Below are positions 31,028-39,328 of a DNA stretch of 64,000 nucleotides, piece by piece. Position 1 is the stretch's first letter; every line of letters starts with the position of its first letter. The notes beneath the pieces are model-generated. The model made no database searches. It saw nothing but the letters and a program-made list of their open reading frames with translations, and was not told where the DNA came from. The position numbers were made by a program, and so were the translations under genes. Origin of the DNA: Paenochrobactrum gallinarii (lineage in GTDB: Bacteria; Pseudomonadota; Alphaproteobacteria; Rhizobiales; Rhizobiaceae); contig NZ_JACIIU010000001.1 in assembly GCF_014205685.1 (NCBI RefSeq), positions 124,001 through 188,000 on the forward strand, read 5' to 3'.

Positions 31028-31044
31028 TTTAGATTTATTCTAAC
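31028..31044 (+). promoter_or_regulatory. Irr (ICE) box-like site 1
   Basis: TTTAGATTTATTCTAAC matches TTTAGAA-N3-TTCTAAA, the palindrome described for the iron regulator Irr in Rhizobiales, at 12 of 14 fixed positions. It lies 36 bp upstream of the -35 box. Confidence 0.55.
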
Positions 31045-31053
31045 TCGTTGTTT

Positions 31054-31070
31054 TTTAGAACAATTCAAAA
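31054..31070 (+). promoter_or_regulatory. Irr (ICE) box-like site 2
   Basis: TTTAGAACAATTCAAAA matches TTTAGAA-N3-TTCTAAA at 13 of 14 fixed positions. It lies 26 bp from site 1 and 10 bp from the -35 box. Confidence 0.65.
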
Positions 31071-31079
31071 TCATAGCAT

Positions 31080-31110
31080 TTGACAATTTTTACATTAATT
31101 CTGCATATAT
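31080..31110 (+). promoter_or_regulatory. Promoter of the bfd-bfr unit
   Basis: A perfect TTGACA (31080-31085), then 17 or 18 nt, then GCATAT/CATATA as the -10 box. It gives a transcript starting near 31117. Confidence 0.6.
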
Positions 31111-31171
31111 GAGCTAAATTTAGTTCAACCTTTAATATTCGGGCCTTTACCCTGAGCTATTGGAGGAACCA

Positions 31172-31327
31172 ATGATTGGTTCAAATTCTGAGAATAATAT
31201 AAATAACGCGCTGAATAATATAAGCAGCGTTGTATTTGCAAATCGAAATGTAAAATTCGCATACATAGCAGTCTATAATCACATCAGCTTGAATGATCAG
31301 CAGACCTTTATTGAAGGAACGCTGTAA
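31172..31327 (+). CDS. Putative 51-residue Asn-rich protein or leader peptide upstream of bfd
   Basis: A complete frame of 51 codons starting MIGSNSENNINNALNN at ATG 31172, with a strong ribosome site (TTGGAGGAACCA) at good spacing. Its TAA ends one base before the bfd ATG, and its last codons (ATT GAA GGA ACG) contain the bfd ribosome site, so the two are probably translationally coupled. Eleven of 51 residues are asparagine; there is no signal peptide, membrane segment or cysteine. I recognise no family. It could be a real small protein made with Bfd and Bfr or a leader that sets their translation. Confidence 0.55.
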   Translation: MIGSNSENNINNALNNISSVVFANRNVKFAYIAVYNHISLNDQQTFIEGTL

Positions 31328-31328
31328 A

Positions 31329-31640
31329 ATGCTGGTATGCCATTGCAACTTCATTACCCAACAACAAATTGAAGAAACAATCATCGAACTTCTCGATGAA
31401 GATTGCTGGCGCTTGATTGTGCCTTCAACTATTTACCACGCGATGTCGCGCCGCGGACGTTGCAGCGGGTGCTTCCCAAATGTCGTAGAAACGATCATAA
31501 AGGTTACTGAAGAATATCATCTTCGTCATAATCAGAATGATGAAAATGTCATATTGTTCATTGATCAAGTCAGATCCTTGCGTGAAAAATTTGGGAGAAT
31601 AAAGCATGAAGGGCGAACCACAGGTCATCGAGCGGCTTAA
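31329..31640 (+). CDS. bfd: Bacterioferritin-associated ferredoxin
   Basis: [2Fe-2S] protein that reduces and releases iron stored in bacterioferritin. It has 103 residues. Cluster cysteines are the N-terminal CHC ([16 protein letters not shown]) and the CSGC pair after RRGR. The region after residue 70 is longer than in E. coli Bfd (64 residues), as seen in other rhizobial Bfd proteins. An upstream in-frame start exists 12 codons earlier, but ATG 31329 begins the conserved CxC segment. It overlaps bfr by 35 bp in another frame and lies in an apparently Irr-controlled unit. Confidence 0.92.
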   Translation: MLVCHCNFITQQQIEETIIELLDEDCWRLIVPSTIYHAMSRRGRCSGCFPNVVETIIKVTEEYHLRHNQNDENVILFIDQVRSLREKFGRIKHEGRTTGHRAA

Positions 31641-32088
31641 CGAGGCACTGTTTCTGGAACTCGGCGCAGTCAACCAATATTGGTTGCATTACCGCTTACT
31701 TGACGATTGGGGCTATGCGCGTCTTGCAAAAAAAGAACGCGAAGAATCCATCGAAGAAATGCAACATGCGGATCGTATTATTGAACGCATCATTTTCCTT
31801 GAAGGCCATCCAAACCTTCAATCGGTAGCACCTCTGCGCATCGGCCAAAATGTCAAGGAAGTGCTGGAATGCGATTTGCAGGGCGAAATTGATGCCCGCA
31901 CATCTTACAAAAAATCACGTGAAATCTGCGACCAACTTGGCGACTACGTCACCAAGCAGCTTTTTGACGAGCTCTTGAAAGACGAAGAAGGGCATATTGA
32001 CTTCCTCGAAACCCAGTTGGAACTGCTCGGTAAAATTGGTGAAGAACGCTATGGCCTGCTCAATGCAGTACCGGCAGACGAAGCCTGA
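31606..32088 (+). CDS. bfr: Bacterioferritin
   Basis: Haem-containing iron-storage protein forming a 24-subunit shell. It has 160 residues. The dinuclear ferroxidase ligands are all in place: E18, E51, H54, E94, E127 and H130. The haem-ligand methionine M52 is present, so this is a true Bfr and not a plain ferritin. GGGAG precedes ATG 31606, which lies inside bfd (35-bp overlap), so translation is likely coupled. A terminator follows 14 bp after the stop. Confidence 0.97.
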   Translation: MKGEPQVIERLNEALFLELGAVNQYWLHYRLLDDWGYARLAKKEREESIEEMQHADRIIERIIFLEGHPNLQSVAPLRIGQNVKEVLECDLQGEIDARTSYKKSREICDQLGDYVTKQLFDELLKDEEGHIDFLETQLELLGKIGEERYGLLNAVPADEA

Positions 32089-32101
32089 TCAAAACCTGTT
32101 G

Positions 32102-32126
32102 AAGGCCGGCATGAACCGGCCTTTTT
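32102..32126 (+). terminator. Terminator of bfr
   Basis: AAGGCCGG / CCGGCCTT, an 8-bp perfect stem with a 6-nt loop and a following T-run. Confidence 0.92.
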
Positions 32127-32147
32127 AATATTTTAATTGATAATGTA

Positions 32148-32174
32148 AAGCCGCGCTGATTGTCAGTGCGGCTT
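32148..32174 (-). terminator. Terminator of lpxB
   Basis: On the minus strand AAGCCGC-A-CTG pairs with CAG-C-GCGGCTT around a 5-nt loop (one mismatch) just after the lpxB stop. It ends the long rpsB-to-lpxB gene run. Confidence 0.7.
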
Positions 32175-32177
32175 ATT

Positions 32178-33398
32178 TTATTTCTTATCAGCTGGCTGTC
32201 GTGCGTTTGCCAGTTTAAGCACCACAGAGGCCGCCAATTCACCCGATGGCTGATCTGTCGCCATCAGCTCGGCAACCTCTTCAAAGCCCTTAATCTGAGC
32301 CTCACGAGCGGGTCCTTCAATCAGTAAGCGCTGCAATTGCCGTGCCAGAGCACCCGGCCGCATATAATAGTCAAAATATTCCGGCAAAATCGGTTCATCA
32401 GTAATGATGTTTGGCAGTGCGGCGCTCCAAATGGTAATACGCGGCAATAAAAACTGCCGTGCAAACCAATCGGTTTTATAAGCCAGAACGGTCGGCACTT
32501 GTGCCAAAGCCAGTTCCAGTGACACTGTCCCCGATGCGGCAAGTGCGGCATCACTTTCCGAAAAAGCCAGATATTTTGCTTCGTCGCCGACGACAATTTT
32601 AGGCTTAACCGGCCAGGTTTTTGACAGCTCGCGCACCATCTCTTCCAAATGCGGCAAGGTCGGCAAAACTGCCTCGATGCTTTCAAAGCGCAGCGCAAGT
32701 TCTTTTAAAGCCTCGCCAAAAACCGGCATCAGACCCTGAATTTCAGAACGCCGTGAACCTGGTAAAATTAAAACCTGACGCGGTGCTGTCGGATCCTTAA
32801 AAACAACACGTTTTTTCTGTTTGGCACGTGCACTCAAAATCGTCTGCAACCCTGCCAAACGATGGCCGACATAAGTGGCTTCCGGCCCATGCAGTTTTTT
32901 GAGCACATCCACTTCAAACGGCAGAATCGTCAGCACGTGATCAATATAATCGCGCATTTCCTTGGCGCGGCGTGGTCGCCATGCCCATACGGTTGGCGCG
33001 ATATATTTGACAATCGGAATGGACGGATCGGCAAGACGTACTTTTTTTGCAACGCGATGGGTAAAATCCGGACTATCGATAATCACCAGACAATCCGGCT
33101 TTTCAGCCACTATTGCTTTCGCGGTCTGGTGAATGCGCATGATCAGTTTCGGCAGATTTTTTAAAACCGCACCCAACCCCATCAGCGATATTTCATGCGG
33201 ATTAAACAGCGTTTTCAGGCCGCGCTCTTGCAAATGCGCGCCGCCAACGCCAACAATCTCCACCAGACGATCTGTTTGCAGACGAAGGGCATCAATCAGA
33301 TCCGCACCAAGCAAATCACCCGATTCCTCACCGGCAACGATAGCAATTTTGAGCGGTGCGAGTTGCGATTGCGGACGGGTAATCACCGGCTTGCTCAT
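32178..33398 (-). CDS. lpxB: Lipid-A-disaccharide synthase
   Basis: Joins UDP-2,3-diacylglucosamine and lipid X to form the lipid A disaccharide. It has 406 residues. The GT19 family start AIVAGEESGDLLGADLI, GVGGAHLQERGLKTLF, IAPTVWAWRPRRAKEM and LILPGSRRSEI are visible, as is the SGTVSLELALAQVPTVLAYK nucleotide-binding stretch. It is the last gene of the lipid A block, 12 bp after lpxI, and is followed by its own terminator. Confidence 0.96.
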   Translation of the reverse strand: MSKPVITRPQSQLAPLKIAIVAGEESGDLLGADLIDALRLQTDRLVEIVGVGGAHLQERGLKTLFNPHEISLMGLGAVLKNLPKLIMRIHQTAKAIVAEKPDCLVIIDSPDFTHRVAKKVRLADPSIPIVKYIAPTVWAWRPRRAKEMRDYIDHVLTILPFEVDVLKKLHGPEATYVGHRLAGLQTILSARAKQKKRVVFKDPTAPRQVLILPGSRRSEIQGLMPVFGEALKELALRFESIEAVLPTLPHLEEMVRELSKTWPVKPKIVVGDEAKYLAFSESDAALAASGTVSLELALAQVPTVLAYKTDWFARQFLLPRITIWSAALPNIITDEPILPEYFDYYMRPGALARQLQRLLIEGPAREAQIKGFEEVAELMATDQPSGELAASVVLKLANARQPADKK

Positions 33399-33410
33399 CA
33401 GCGTCAGACC

Positions 33411-34298
33411 TCACTCAACTGGTGTTCGAACAAATGTCTCAATAAACAGGCCGCGTTTATTGGCCTCGGTTATCGTCTCGTGATAGCCAAGCACAAAACT
33501 ACGCCCCGCTTCAACTGCAATTCCTGCCAAGCCGGCTTTATCAGCATTAATCACTGTCATGATGCCAATAGCGGGCAAATCGGCACGCTCTTCCTGCGAA
33601 GGCTTGGCGCATTTTACCAGCACGCCACCACGCGGCGGAATACGCCCTGCCGCCCGAAGCTCGGCCACACGGACCAGCATCAAATCAGTGCCTTCTGCGC
33701 CTTCCAGCGCCACCACACGACCACCAACCGCCACGCCGCCCTGCCCGACATCAAGATCACCCAGCAAGCGCGCAGCCTCGGCACCGAGCCCGATATTATG
33801 TTGCTCGCGCTTGTCAGGGCGCGCGACAGTCAAACTTTGAGCAGGTGCAGGAGATAATAAATCCGGTACGATTTCATGTGCGCCAATGACCTTAATATCA
33901 TAACCTTCAAGCAAGCGGATGAAAGCACGCAGCAATGCGTCATCGCCTTTGCCCAATGCCCCGATCACTTTCGGCAGCGCTCGTAAAGTCGGCATATCAA
34001 ACCGCAAATCAGTCAAATGCGGACGATTAAGCACACCACCCGCTAAAATAACTTGAGCGATATTATGCGCTTTCATGGTTTTGATGAATTTAGCAAATTC
34101 AACGATTGAAACTTCCTGATGTTCAAACTGATACAATTCAGGTGCTGCTTCGCCACGCAAGGCAAAGATAAACGGCGCATTGCCGCTGGCAGCCAGAGAT
34201 TTTGCAACTTCAATCGGTAACAATCCGTTTCCCGCAATAATCGCTGTACGACGGGAAACGGAATGATCTGCAAGGTGCGAACGATTATTGCTCGCCAC
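33411..34298 (-). CDS. lpxI: UDP-2,3-diacylglucosamine pyrophosphatase, LpxI type
   Basis: Cleaves UDP-2,3-diacylglucosamine to lipid X, the alphaproteobacterial replacement for LpxH. It has 295 residues. Family markers are RTAIIAGNGLLPIEVAKSL, QVILAGGVLNRPHLTDL, GYDIKVIGAHEIVPDLL and GTDLMLVRVAEL. There is no ATG; GTG 34298 has AGGA at short spacing, and another GTG four codons earlier (34310) is possible. The start overlaps the lpxA end by 14 bp or more, so translation is coupled. The lpxA-lpxI-lpxB order is typical for Rhizobiales. Confidence 0.94.
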   Translation of the reverse strand: MASNNRSHLADHSVSRRTAIIAGNGLLPIEVAKSLAASGNAPFIFALRGEAAPELYQFEHQEVSIVEFAKFIKTMKAHNIAQVILAGGVLNRPHLTDLRFDMPTLRALPKVIGALGKGDDALLRAFIRLLEGYDIKVIGAHEIVPDLLSPAPAQSLTVARPDKREQHNIGLGAEAARLLGDLDVGQGGVAVGGRVVALEGAEGTDLMLVRVAELRAAGRIPPRGGVLVKCAKPSQEERADLPAIGIMTVINADKAGLAGIAVEAGRSFVLGYHETITEANKRGLFIETFVRTPVE

Positions 34299-35121
34299 CG
34301 TTATCCTCACGGGTATCTTTTGCTGACTTGATCAAAGGCGTGCAAAAAGCACGTTTTGAATCTGTTGTGACAAAATCAATCAGATCAGCAACCGCCTTGG
34401 ATTCTGCATAAGCAAGTTTTACGTCTTTGGCGCGATCCTGCACAGGTTTTGTGCGATCAAACAACATACGTGAAGCATGACGCACAGCATGAATTTCTTT
34501 TCTGTCCATGCCGGAACGCTTCATACCAATAATGTTCAACCCACCCAAATGCGCATGAACACCAATGACCATGCCAAACGGAATAACATCACCGGCAACC
34601 GCAGCCAGGCCACCCACAAATGCGTGATGACCGATACGGGTAAACTGATGCACCGCAGAACCACCGCCCAAAATGGCACGATGGCCAATTTCGCAGTGTC
34701 CGCCAACCATCACGTTATTGGCAAATGTCACATAGTCCTCAACCACGCAGTCATGCGCGACATGCGCATAGGCTAAGAACGTGCAATGATCACCAACAAT
34801 CGTGCGGCCCCGGCTGGTATCAGAGCCGCTATGCATGGTCACACCTTCGCGGATCGTGCAATTGGTGCCGATTTCCAAAGTCGTAGGGCCACCTGTATGC
34901 TTACCGTTTTGCGGCTCACAACCAAGCACAGCATGTGGGAAAACTTGTGCATTAGCGCCAAGTCTTGTGGCACCGGTCACCACAACGTGGCTCATCAATT
35001 GAGAACCATCACCGATAACCGCACCTGACTGGATGTGGCAGAAAGGCCCGACAGAAACGCCAGCGCCAAGCTGTGCTCCATCCTCAACGAGTGCGGTTGG
35101 GTGAATCATGGTCTCAGCCAT
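34285..35121 (-). CDS. lpxA: UDP-GlcNAc acyltransferase
   Basis: First step of lipid A synthesis; adds a 3-hydroxyacyl chain from acyl-ACP to UDP-GlcNAc. It has 278 residues. Left-handed beta-helix hexapeptide repeats run from HPTALVEDGAQLGAGVSVGPF to about 190, including AYAHVAHDCVVEDYV with the catalytic histidine, and a C-terminal helical domain follows. GAAAGAG precedes ATG 35121. It lies 5 bp after fabZ, and both use acyl-ACP, so the pairing is functional as well as positional. Confidence 0.96.
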   Translation of the reverse strand: MAETMIHPTALVEDGAQLGAGVSVGPFCHIQSGAVIGDGSQLMSHVVVTGATRLGANAQVFPHAVLGCEPQNGKHTGGPTTLEIGTNCTIREGVTMHSGSDTSRGRTIVGDHCTFLAYAHVAHDCVVEDYVTFANNVMVGGHCEIGHRAILGGGSAVHQFTRIGHHAFVGGLAAVAGDVIPFGMVIGVHAHLGGLNIIGMKRSGMDRKEIHAVRHASRMLFDRTKPVQDRAKDVKLAYAESKAVADLIDFVTTDSKRAFCTPLIKSAKDTREDNGGEQ

Positions 35122-35126
35122 ATGAA

Positions 35127-35600
35127 TTACTCTTTCCCTTCTGGGACATGGGTCATTGCAGAAACTTCTGCTTCTGCAACTTTGACTCCGTCAACTTCTG
35201 CAACACACTGATATCTGGAGATGTTGCCACGTTGTTTCAACTTGTTGACGTGCAATAAAAGTTGATCGCCCGGAACTACAGGCTTGCGGAACTTGGCATT
35301 GTCGATGGTCATGAAATAAACCAGACCAGGACGCCCCTGACCATTAGCAAGAACAACGATTGCTCCTGCGGTCTGTGCCATTGCTTCAATGATCAAAACG
35401 CCCGGCATTACCGGCTTTTCTGGGAAGTGCCCCATAAAATGCGGTTCATTAATGGTCACATTTTTAACACCGGTAGCCGACTGGTCACCGTTGATATTAA
35501 TAATGCGATCAATCATCAAAAACGGATAACGATGCGGCAGAGCATTCAAAACTTGGTGAATATCTGCCGCTTCAAGCTTAACCTCGTTGATCTCAGTCAT
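35127..35600 (-). CDS. fabZ: 3-Hydroxyacyl-ACP dehydratase
   Basis: Dehydrates 3-hydroxyacyl-ACP in fatty acid synthesis and competes with LpxA and LpxD for the same substrate pool. It has 157 residues in a hot-dog fold. The catalytic histidine lies in [13 protein letters not shown] and the glutamate in [20 protein letters not shown]. The start at ATG 35600 overlaps the lpxD stop by 8 bp. The frame is open 35 codons earlier inside lpxD, without family support. Confidence 0.96.
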   Translation of the reverse strand: MTEINEVKLEAADIHQVLNALPHRYPFLMIDRIININGDQSATGVKNVTINEPHFMGHFPEKPVMPGVLIIEAMAQTAGAIVVLANGQGRPGLVYFMTIDNAKFRKPVVPGDQLLLHVNKLKQRGNISRYQCVAEVDGVKVAEAEVSAMTHVPEGKE

Positions 35601-36648
35601 CAGAGGATTGCTCCTTCTTAGGTTGTCCAAAGCTGCGCAGGGTTGCCACTTCGCGGAACCACTGCTTGATAGGTCGGGCAGGAAAACCGCCCCATTTCTC
35701 TCCATCCGGAATATCGCGCATCACACCACTTGCGGCAGCGATCTGCACATTTGATCCGATAGTCAGATGGTCTGCCAGGCCAACACGGCCGCCCAGCATG
35801 GTCATATCACCGATTGTCACGCTGCCGGAAATCCCGCTATGCGCTGCAACAATACAGTAACGTCCTATTTTTACGTTATGGGCGATCTGCACCAAATTAT
35901 CGATTTTTGTGCCCTCACCAATAATCGTATCGCTCAAAGCGCCACGATCAATCGTTGTATTGGCACCCACTTCCACATGATCCTGAATAATCACTCGGCC
36001 AAGTTGCGGCACTTTTTCAAGACCGGCGGGACCTGGCAGATAACCGAAACCATCCTGCCCCACGCGCACACCCGGATGCAACATCACATGATTGCCGATA
36101 AAGGAATGCTGCACAGAAACATGCGGGGCTATATAACTGTTGCGACCAATCTGACAATTCGCACCGATCACCGCATTTGCACAAATGCGTGTTCCGGAAC
36201 CAATAGTCACACCTTTACCAATAGCAGCGCCTGCCTCAACAGTGGCACCGTCTTCAATAATCGCTGTGGGATGAATATTGGCATAAGCAGAAATCCCCGC
36301 CTCACCCATCCATGGCTCAGGAAATGCAGATGCCGGAAAAAGCTTGCGGCCAAGTTGTGCAAAAGCACGGTGCGGATGTCTGGTAACAAGCGCCGCCACA
36401 CCAGCAGGCACATCAGCCACCATATCCTCAGTGCAAAACACGCCGGCAGCATTCAAATCTTTCAACTGAGGAGCATTTTTTCGCCCTTCAGCAAATACGA
36501 CCGCATCCGCTGTCGCACTATCGATCGATGTCAGGCGTACAAAAAAACGCGATGCCAACTGCGTATTATGCAGTTTGGCACCGGTTAATTCAACAGCGTC
36601 GGCAATAGTTACCGGACGATCAAGCGGGAAGAAAACAGGATCTGCCAT
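35593..36648 (-). CDS. lpxD: UDP-3-O-acylglucosamine N-acyltransferase
   Basis: Third step of lipid A synthesis, N-acylating the LpxC product. It has 351 residues: an N-terminal uridine-binding domain (about 1-100), a left-handed beta-helix of hexapeptide repeats (from [21 protein letters not shown]) with the catalytic histidine in QIAHNVKIG, and a C-terminal helix ([19 protein letters not shown]). ATG 36648 is preceded by GGGAGAGAAAG, part of which lies in a hairpin arm (36661-36688). It follows bamA by 51 bp. Confidence 0.96.
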   Translation of the reverse strand: MADPVFFPLDRPVTIADAVELTGAKLHNTQLASRFFVRLTSIDSATADAVVFAEGRKNAPQLKDLNAAGVFCTEDMVADVPAGVAALVTRHPHRAFAQLGRKLFPASAFPEPWMGEAGISAYANIHPTAIIEDGATVEAGAAIGKGVTIGSGTRICANAVIGANCQIGRNSYIAPHVSVQHSFIGNHVMLHPGVRVGQDGFGYLPGPAGLEKVPQLGRVIIQDHVEVGANTTIDRGALSDTIIGEGTKIDNLVQIAHNVKIGRYCIVAAHSGISGSVTIGDMTMLGGRVGLADHLTIGSNVQIAAASGVMRDIPDGEKWGGFPARPIKQWFREVATLRSFGQPKKEQSSDD

Positions 36649-36660
36649 CAAAACACTTTC

Positions 36661-36688
36661 TCTCCCGGTTCCATATGGTTCCGGGAGA
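36661..36688 (-). promoter_or_regulatory. Hairpin covering the lpxD ribosome site
   Basis: TCTCCCGG and CCGGGAGA form an 8-bp perfect stem around a loop that contains CCATATGG. It lies between the bamA stop and the lpxD start. The 3' arm holds GGGAGA, the main purine-rich ribosome-site candidate for lpxD. No T-run follows. Confidence 0.5.
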
Positions 36689-36699
36689 AGGCAAATCGA

Positions 36700-39087
36700 T
36701 CAGAACTTGCTCGAAATACCAAAATTGAAGTTCTGTACTTTATCCGTAGATGCTTTTGACGTCGGTACAGCGTAGTCGAAGCGCAACGGACCAAATGGTG
36801 AAGCCCACATAATACTCAGACCAACGGAAGAGCGAAGTTTCTTGTCGTCGCCCTGTACGTTATCCTCTTTTGTACCATAGAGCATAGCTGCATCAGCGAA
36901 CAAGGCACCACGGATACCAAAGCTTTCAGGAACAACCGGCATCGGGAACTGCAATTCAGCTGTGGCCTTGAAGAAGGTTGTACCACCCATCCAGTAGCGC
37001 TCACCATTGCCACCATTCGCATCCTGATAAGGTCCCATGGAGTTATACTTGAAGCCACGGATCATGTCCTGATCATTCTTGAACAGGTCAAACATACGAA
37101 CGCCGTCTTTATTGAATGCGTGTATATAACCGCCGCCCAGATTGATCATACCAACCAGATCAGCTTCATCAGCAAGGGTCTGATAATATTTCACATCAGC
37201 AGTTGTTTTCAGGAATTTGGCATCGCCCCCAAGACCTGCAAACTCCTGCGTGAAGCGCGCAAAAACACCATCATGCGGATTTTGCTTATTATCAATGCTA
37301 TCATAAATCAGCGAATAACTGATCGATGAACGAATCCATGGACTCTTATCCGCAGCATCTACTAATGCAGGCGCCCAATGCTTTTCTAAATCAGTTTTCT
37401 TATTAGGATCTTCTCCGGCATTCAACTTGCTCAAGTTAAGATCATACTTTTCCTGAACCAGATTATAGGAAATACCGGCGGAGAAATTGTCAGTCACAGG
37501 CAGGCCAAAACGGATCGAGCCACCTGTCTGTGTTACGTCATAATCCTTATTAACGTTGTGGCTACGACGGAAAACATCGAAACCGGCAGAGATACGGTTA
37601 CCGAGGAAGTAAGGCTCGGTGAACGAGAAGCTGTAGTTACGCATATCGTTCTGACCAGCGCCCGCACCAAAGCGGATATACTGACCACGACCAAGGAAGT
37701 TACGCTCGGTTACGGAACCTTCAACAGAAGCACCCGGAGTACCGCCACCGGTGGAATAACCGGCACCGATAGAGAACTCACCGGTCGACTTCTCAACCAC
37801 ATCAACAATCAAAACAACCTGATCACCTTCAGAACCCGGTGCGGTTGAAATATTGACAGTCTGGAAGAAATCCAGAGCTTCAAGACGGCGCTTCGCACGC
37901 TGAATCATCGCCTGATTGAAAGCATCGCCTTCATTCAGATCAAATTCACGACGGATAACATAATCACGGGTTTTATCGTTACCACGGATCTCGATACGCT
38001 CTACATAAGCGCGAGGCCCCTGCTCAACATTATAAACAACCGAAATTGTATGATTTTCAAAATTACGATCACCGCGCGGCTCGACCTTAGCAAAGGCATA
38101 ACCACTGCTTGCAACGCGATCTGTAATCGATTCAACAGTTTTTTCGATGTCTTTAGCGCTATAGTTACGCCCTGAACGCGATGCGATCAGACCGTTGAGC
38201 GCCTCAGGGTCAACACCATCAACGGTGCTTTCAACCTGCACATCACCAAATGTATAACGCTGACCTTCATCAATGTTAATTGTAATGGTGTATTGATTGG
38301 TTGCTTCATCCAGCACAGCTTCCGATGACAAAACACGGAAATCCGCATATCCACGGTTGAAGTAGAAGCGACGCAACGCTTCTTCATCAGCCTGCAAGCG
38401 ACCTTCATCATAAATATCGCTACGGGTCAGCCATGACATCGGATTCGACTTCTTAGTCGAGATAATGTCACGCAAGCGGCGCTCACCATAAGCATTATTA
38501 CCAACAAAGTTGATCGCGGTAATTTTGGTACGGGTACCTTCACCAATTTCGTAAACGACATTGACGCGACCGCTACCCAAATCAACTGTCTTGGCGCTGA
38601 CAGTCACATCATTACGACCCACATGACCGTAAGCAGCTTTAATTGCTTCTTTGTCCGCTTCCATAGTGGAAGGATCAAAGGCACTGCGCGGCTTCAACTG
38701 AACGGCACGTTCCAGCTGCGCATCTTTGACCTTTTTGTTACCCTGGAAGAGAACATTGTTAACGACCGCATATTCGCTGACGTGAACAACCAGAGCGCCA
38801 CCGGACTGAGTGATTCTCACATCGGAGAATAACCCCATGGCGAACAGGCGCTTCACAGCCTCGTCCACATCTGCACTGGTGTAAGCTTTGCCCGGACGGA
38901 TATTGACATTGTCACGGATGGTCTGCGCGTCTACGCGCTGATTGCCGCGAACATCAATACGGCTGGCAACAGCTGCCTGAGCACTTGCAACCGATGCCAG
39001 TGTCACAACCGCAGAGCCAGAGGCTGCCAGAGCCACGGACATGGCGATCGCAGATGCGGCGCCAAACAATTTAGAACTTGCCGTCAT
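36700..39087 (-). CDS. bamA: Outer membrane protein assembly factor BamA
   Basis: Essential insertase for outer-membrane beta-barrels. It has 795 residues: a signal peptide with cleavage near AQA (about 38), five POTRA domains (from SRIDVRGNQRVDAQTIRDNV to about 430), and a 16-strand barrel ending in FGISSKF with the terminal phenylalanine signal. The start is ATG 39087 after a 241-bp gap from rseP. Its position upstream of lpxD and downstream of rseP places barrel assembly, envelope-stress proteolysis and lipid A synthesis in one gene run. Confidence 0.97.
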   Translation of the reverse strand: MTASSKLFGAASAIAMSVALAASGSAVVTLASVASAQAAVASRIDVRGNQRVDAQTIRDNVNIRPGKAYTSADVDEAVKRLFAMGLFSDVRITQSGGALVVHVSEYAVVNNVLFQGNKKVKDAQLERAVQLKPRSAFDPSTMEADKEAIKAAYGHVGRNDVTVSAKTVDLGSGRVNVVYEIGEGTRTKITAINFVGNNAYGERRLRDIISTKKSNPMSWLTRSDIYDEGRLQADEEALRRFYFNRGYADFRVLSSEAVLDEATNQYTITINIDEGQRYTFGDVQVESTVDGVDPEALNGLIASRSGRNYSAKDIEKTVESITDRVASSGYAFAKVEPRGDRNFENHTISVVYNVEQGPRAYVERIEIRGNDKTRDYVIRREFDLNEGDAFNQAMIQRAKRRLEALDFFQTVNISTAPGSEGDQVVLIVDVVEKSTGEFSIGAGYSTGGGTPGASVEGSVTERNFLGRGQYIRFGAGAGQNDMRNYSFSFTEPYFLGNRISAGFDVFRRSHNVNKDYDVTQTGGSIRFGLPVTDNFSAGISYNLVQEKYDLNLSKLNAGEDPNKKTDLEKHWAPALVDAADKSPWIRSSISYSLIYDSIDNKQNPHDGVFARFTQEFAGLGGDAKFLKTTADVKYYQTLADEADLVGMINLGGGYIHAFNKDGVRMFDLFKNDQDMIRGFKYNSMGPYQDANGGNGERYWMGGTTFFKATAELQFPMPVVPESFGIRGALFADAAMLYGTKEDNVQGDDKKLRSSVGLSIMWASPFGPLRFDYAVPTSKASTDKVQNFNFGISSKF

Positions 39088-39328
39088 GGGCTTTCAAAAC
39101 CTTCGTTTATTTCTATCCCCGGGCGCGTTTCCCAGAAAATGCACATACTTAACGTCATACCTTGTTTTTACATACAAGCAAGTACGACGGTTAAAATCTG
39201 TTTACTTCGTCGGCCACAGTGGCAGACATGCCACGCGAATCCATGATTATGGTAAACAAATTATATTACTTATCCAGTCCAACGCCTCTTAATTCACGCC
39301 TTATCGACGCCAAAATTCAATTTTACTG

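Larger units (their letters stand above)
30868..31171. other. 304-bp upstream region of the bfd-bfr unit
   Basis: AT-rich region with two Irr-type palindromes, a near-consensus promoter and a leader of about 55 nt before the small reading frame. No other gene was seen. Confidence 0.6.
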
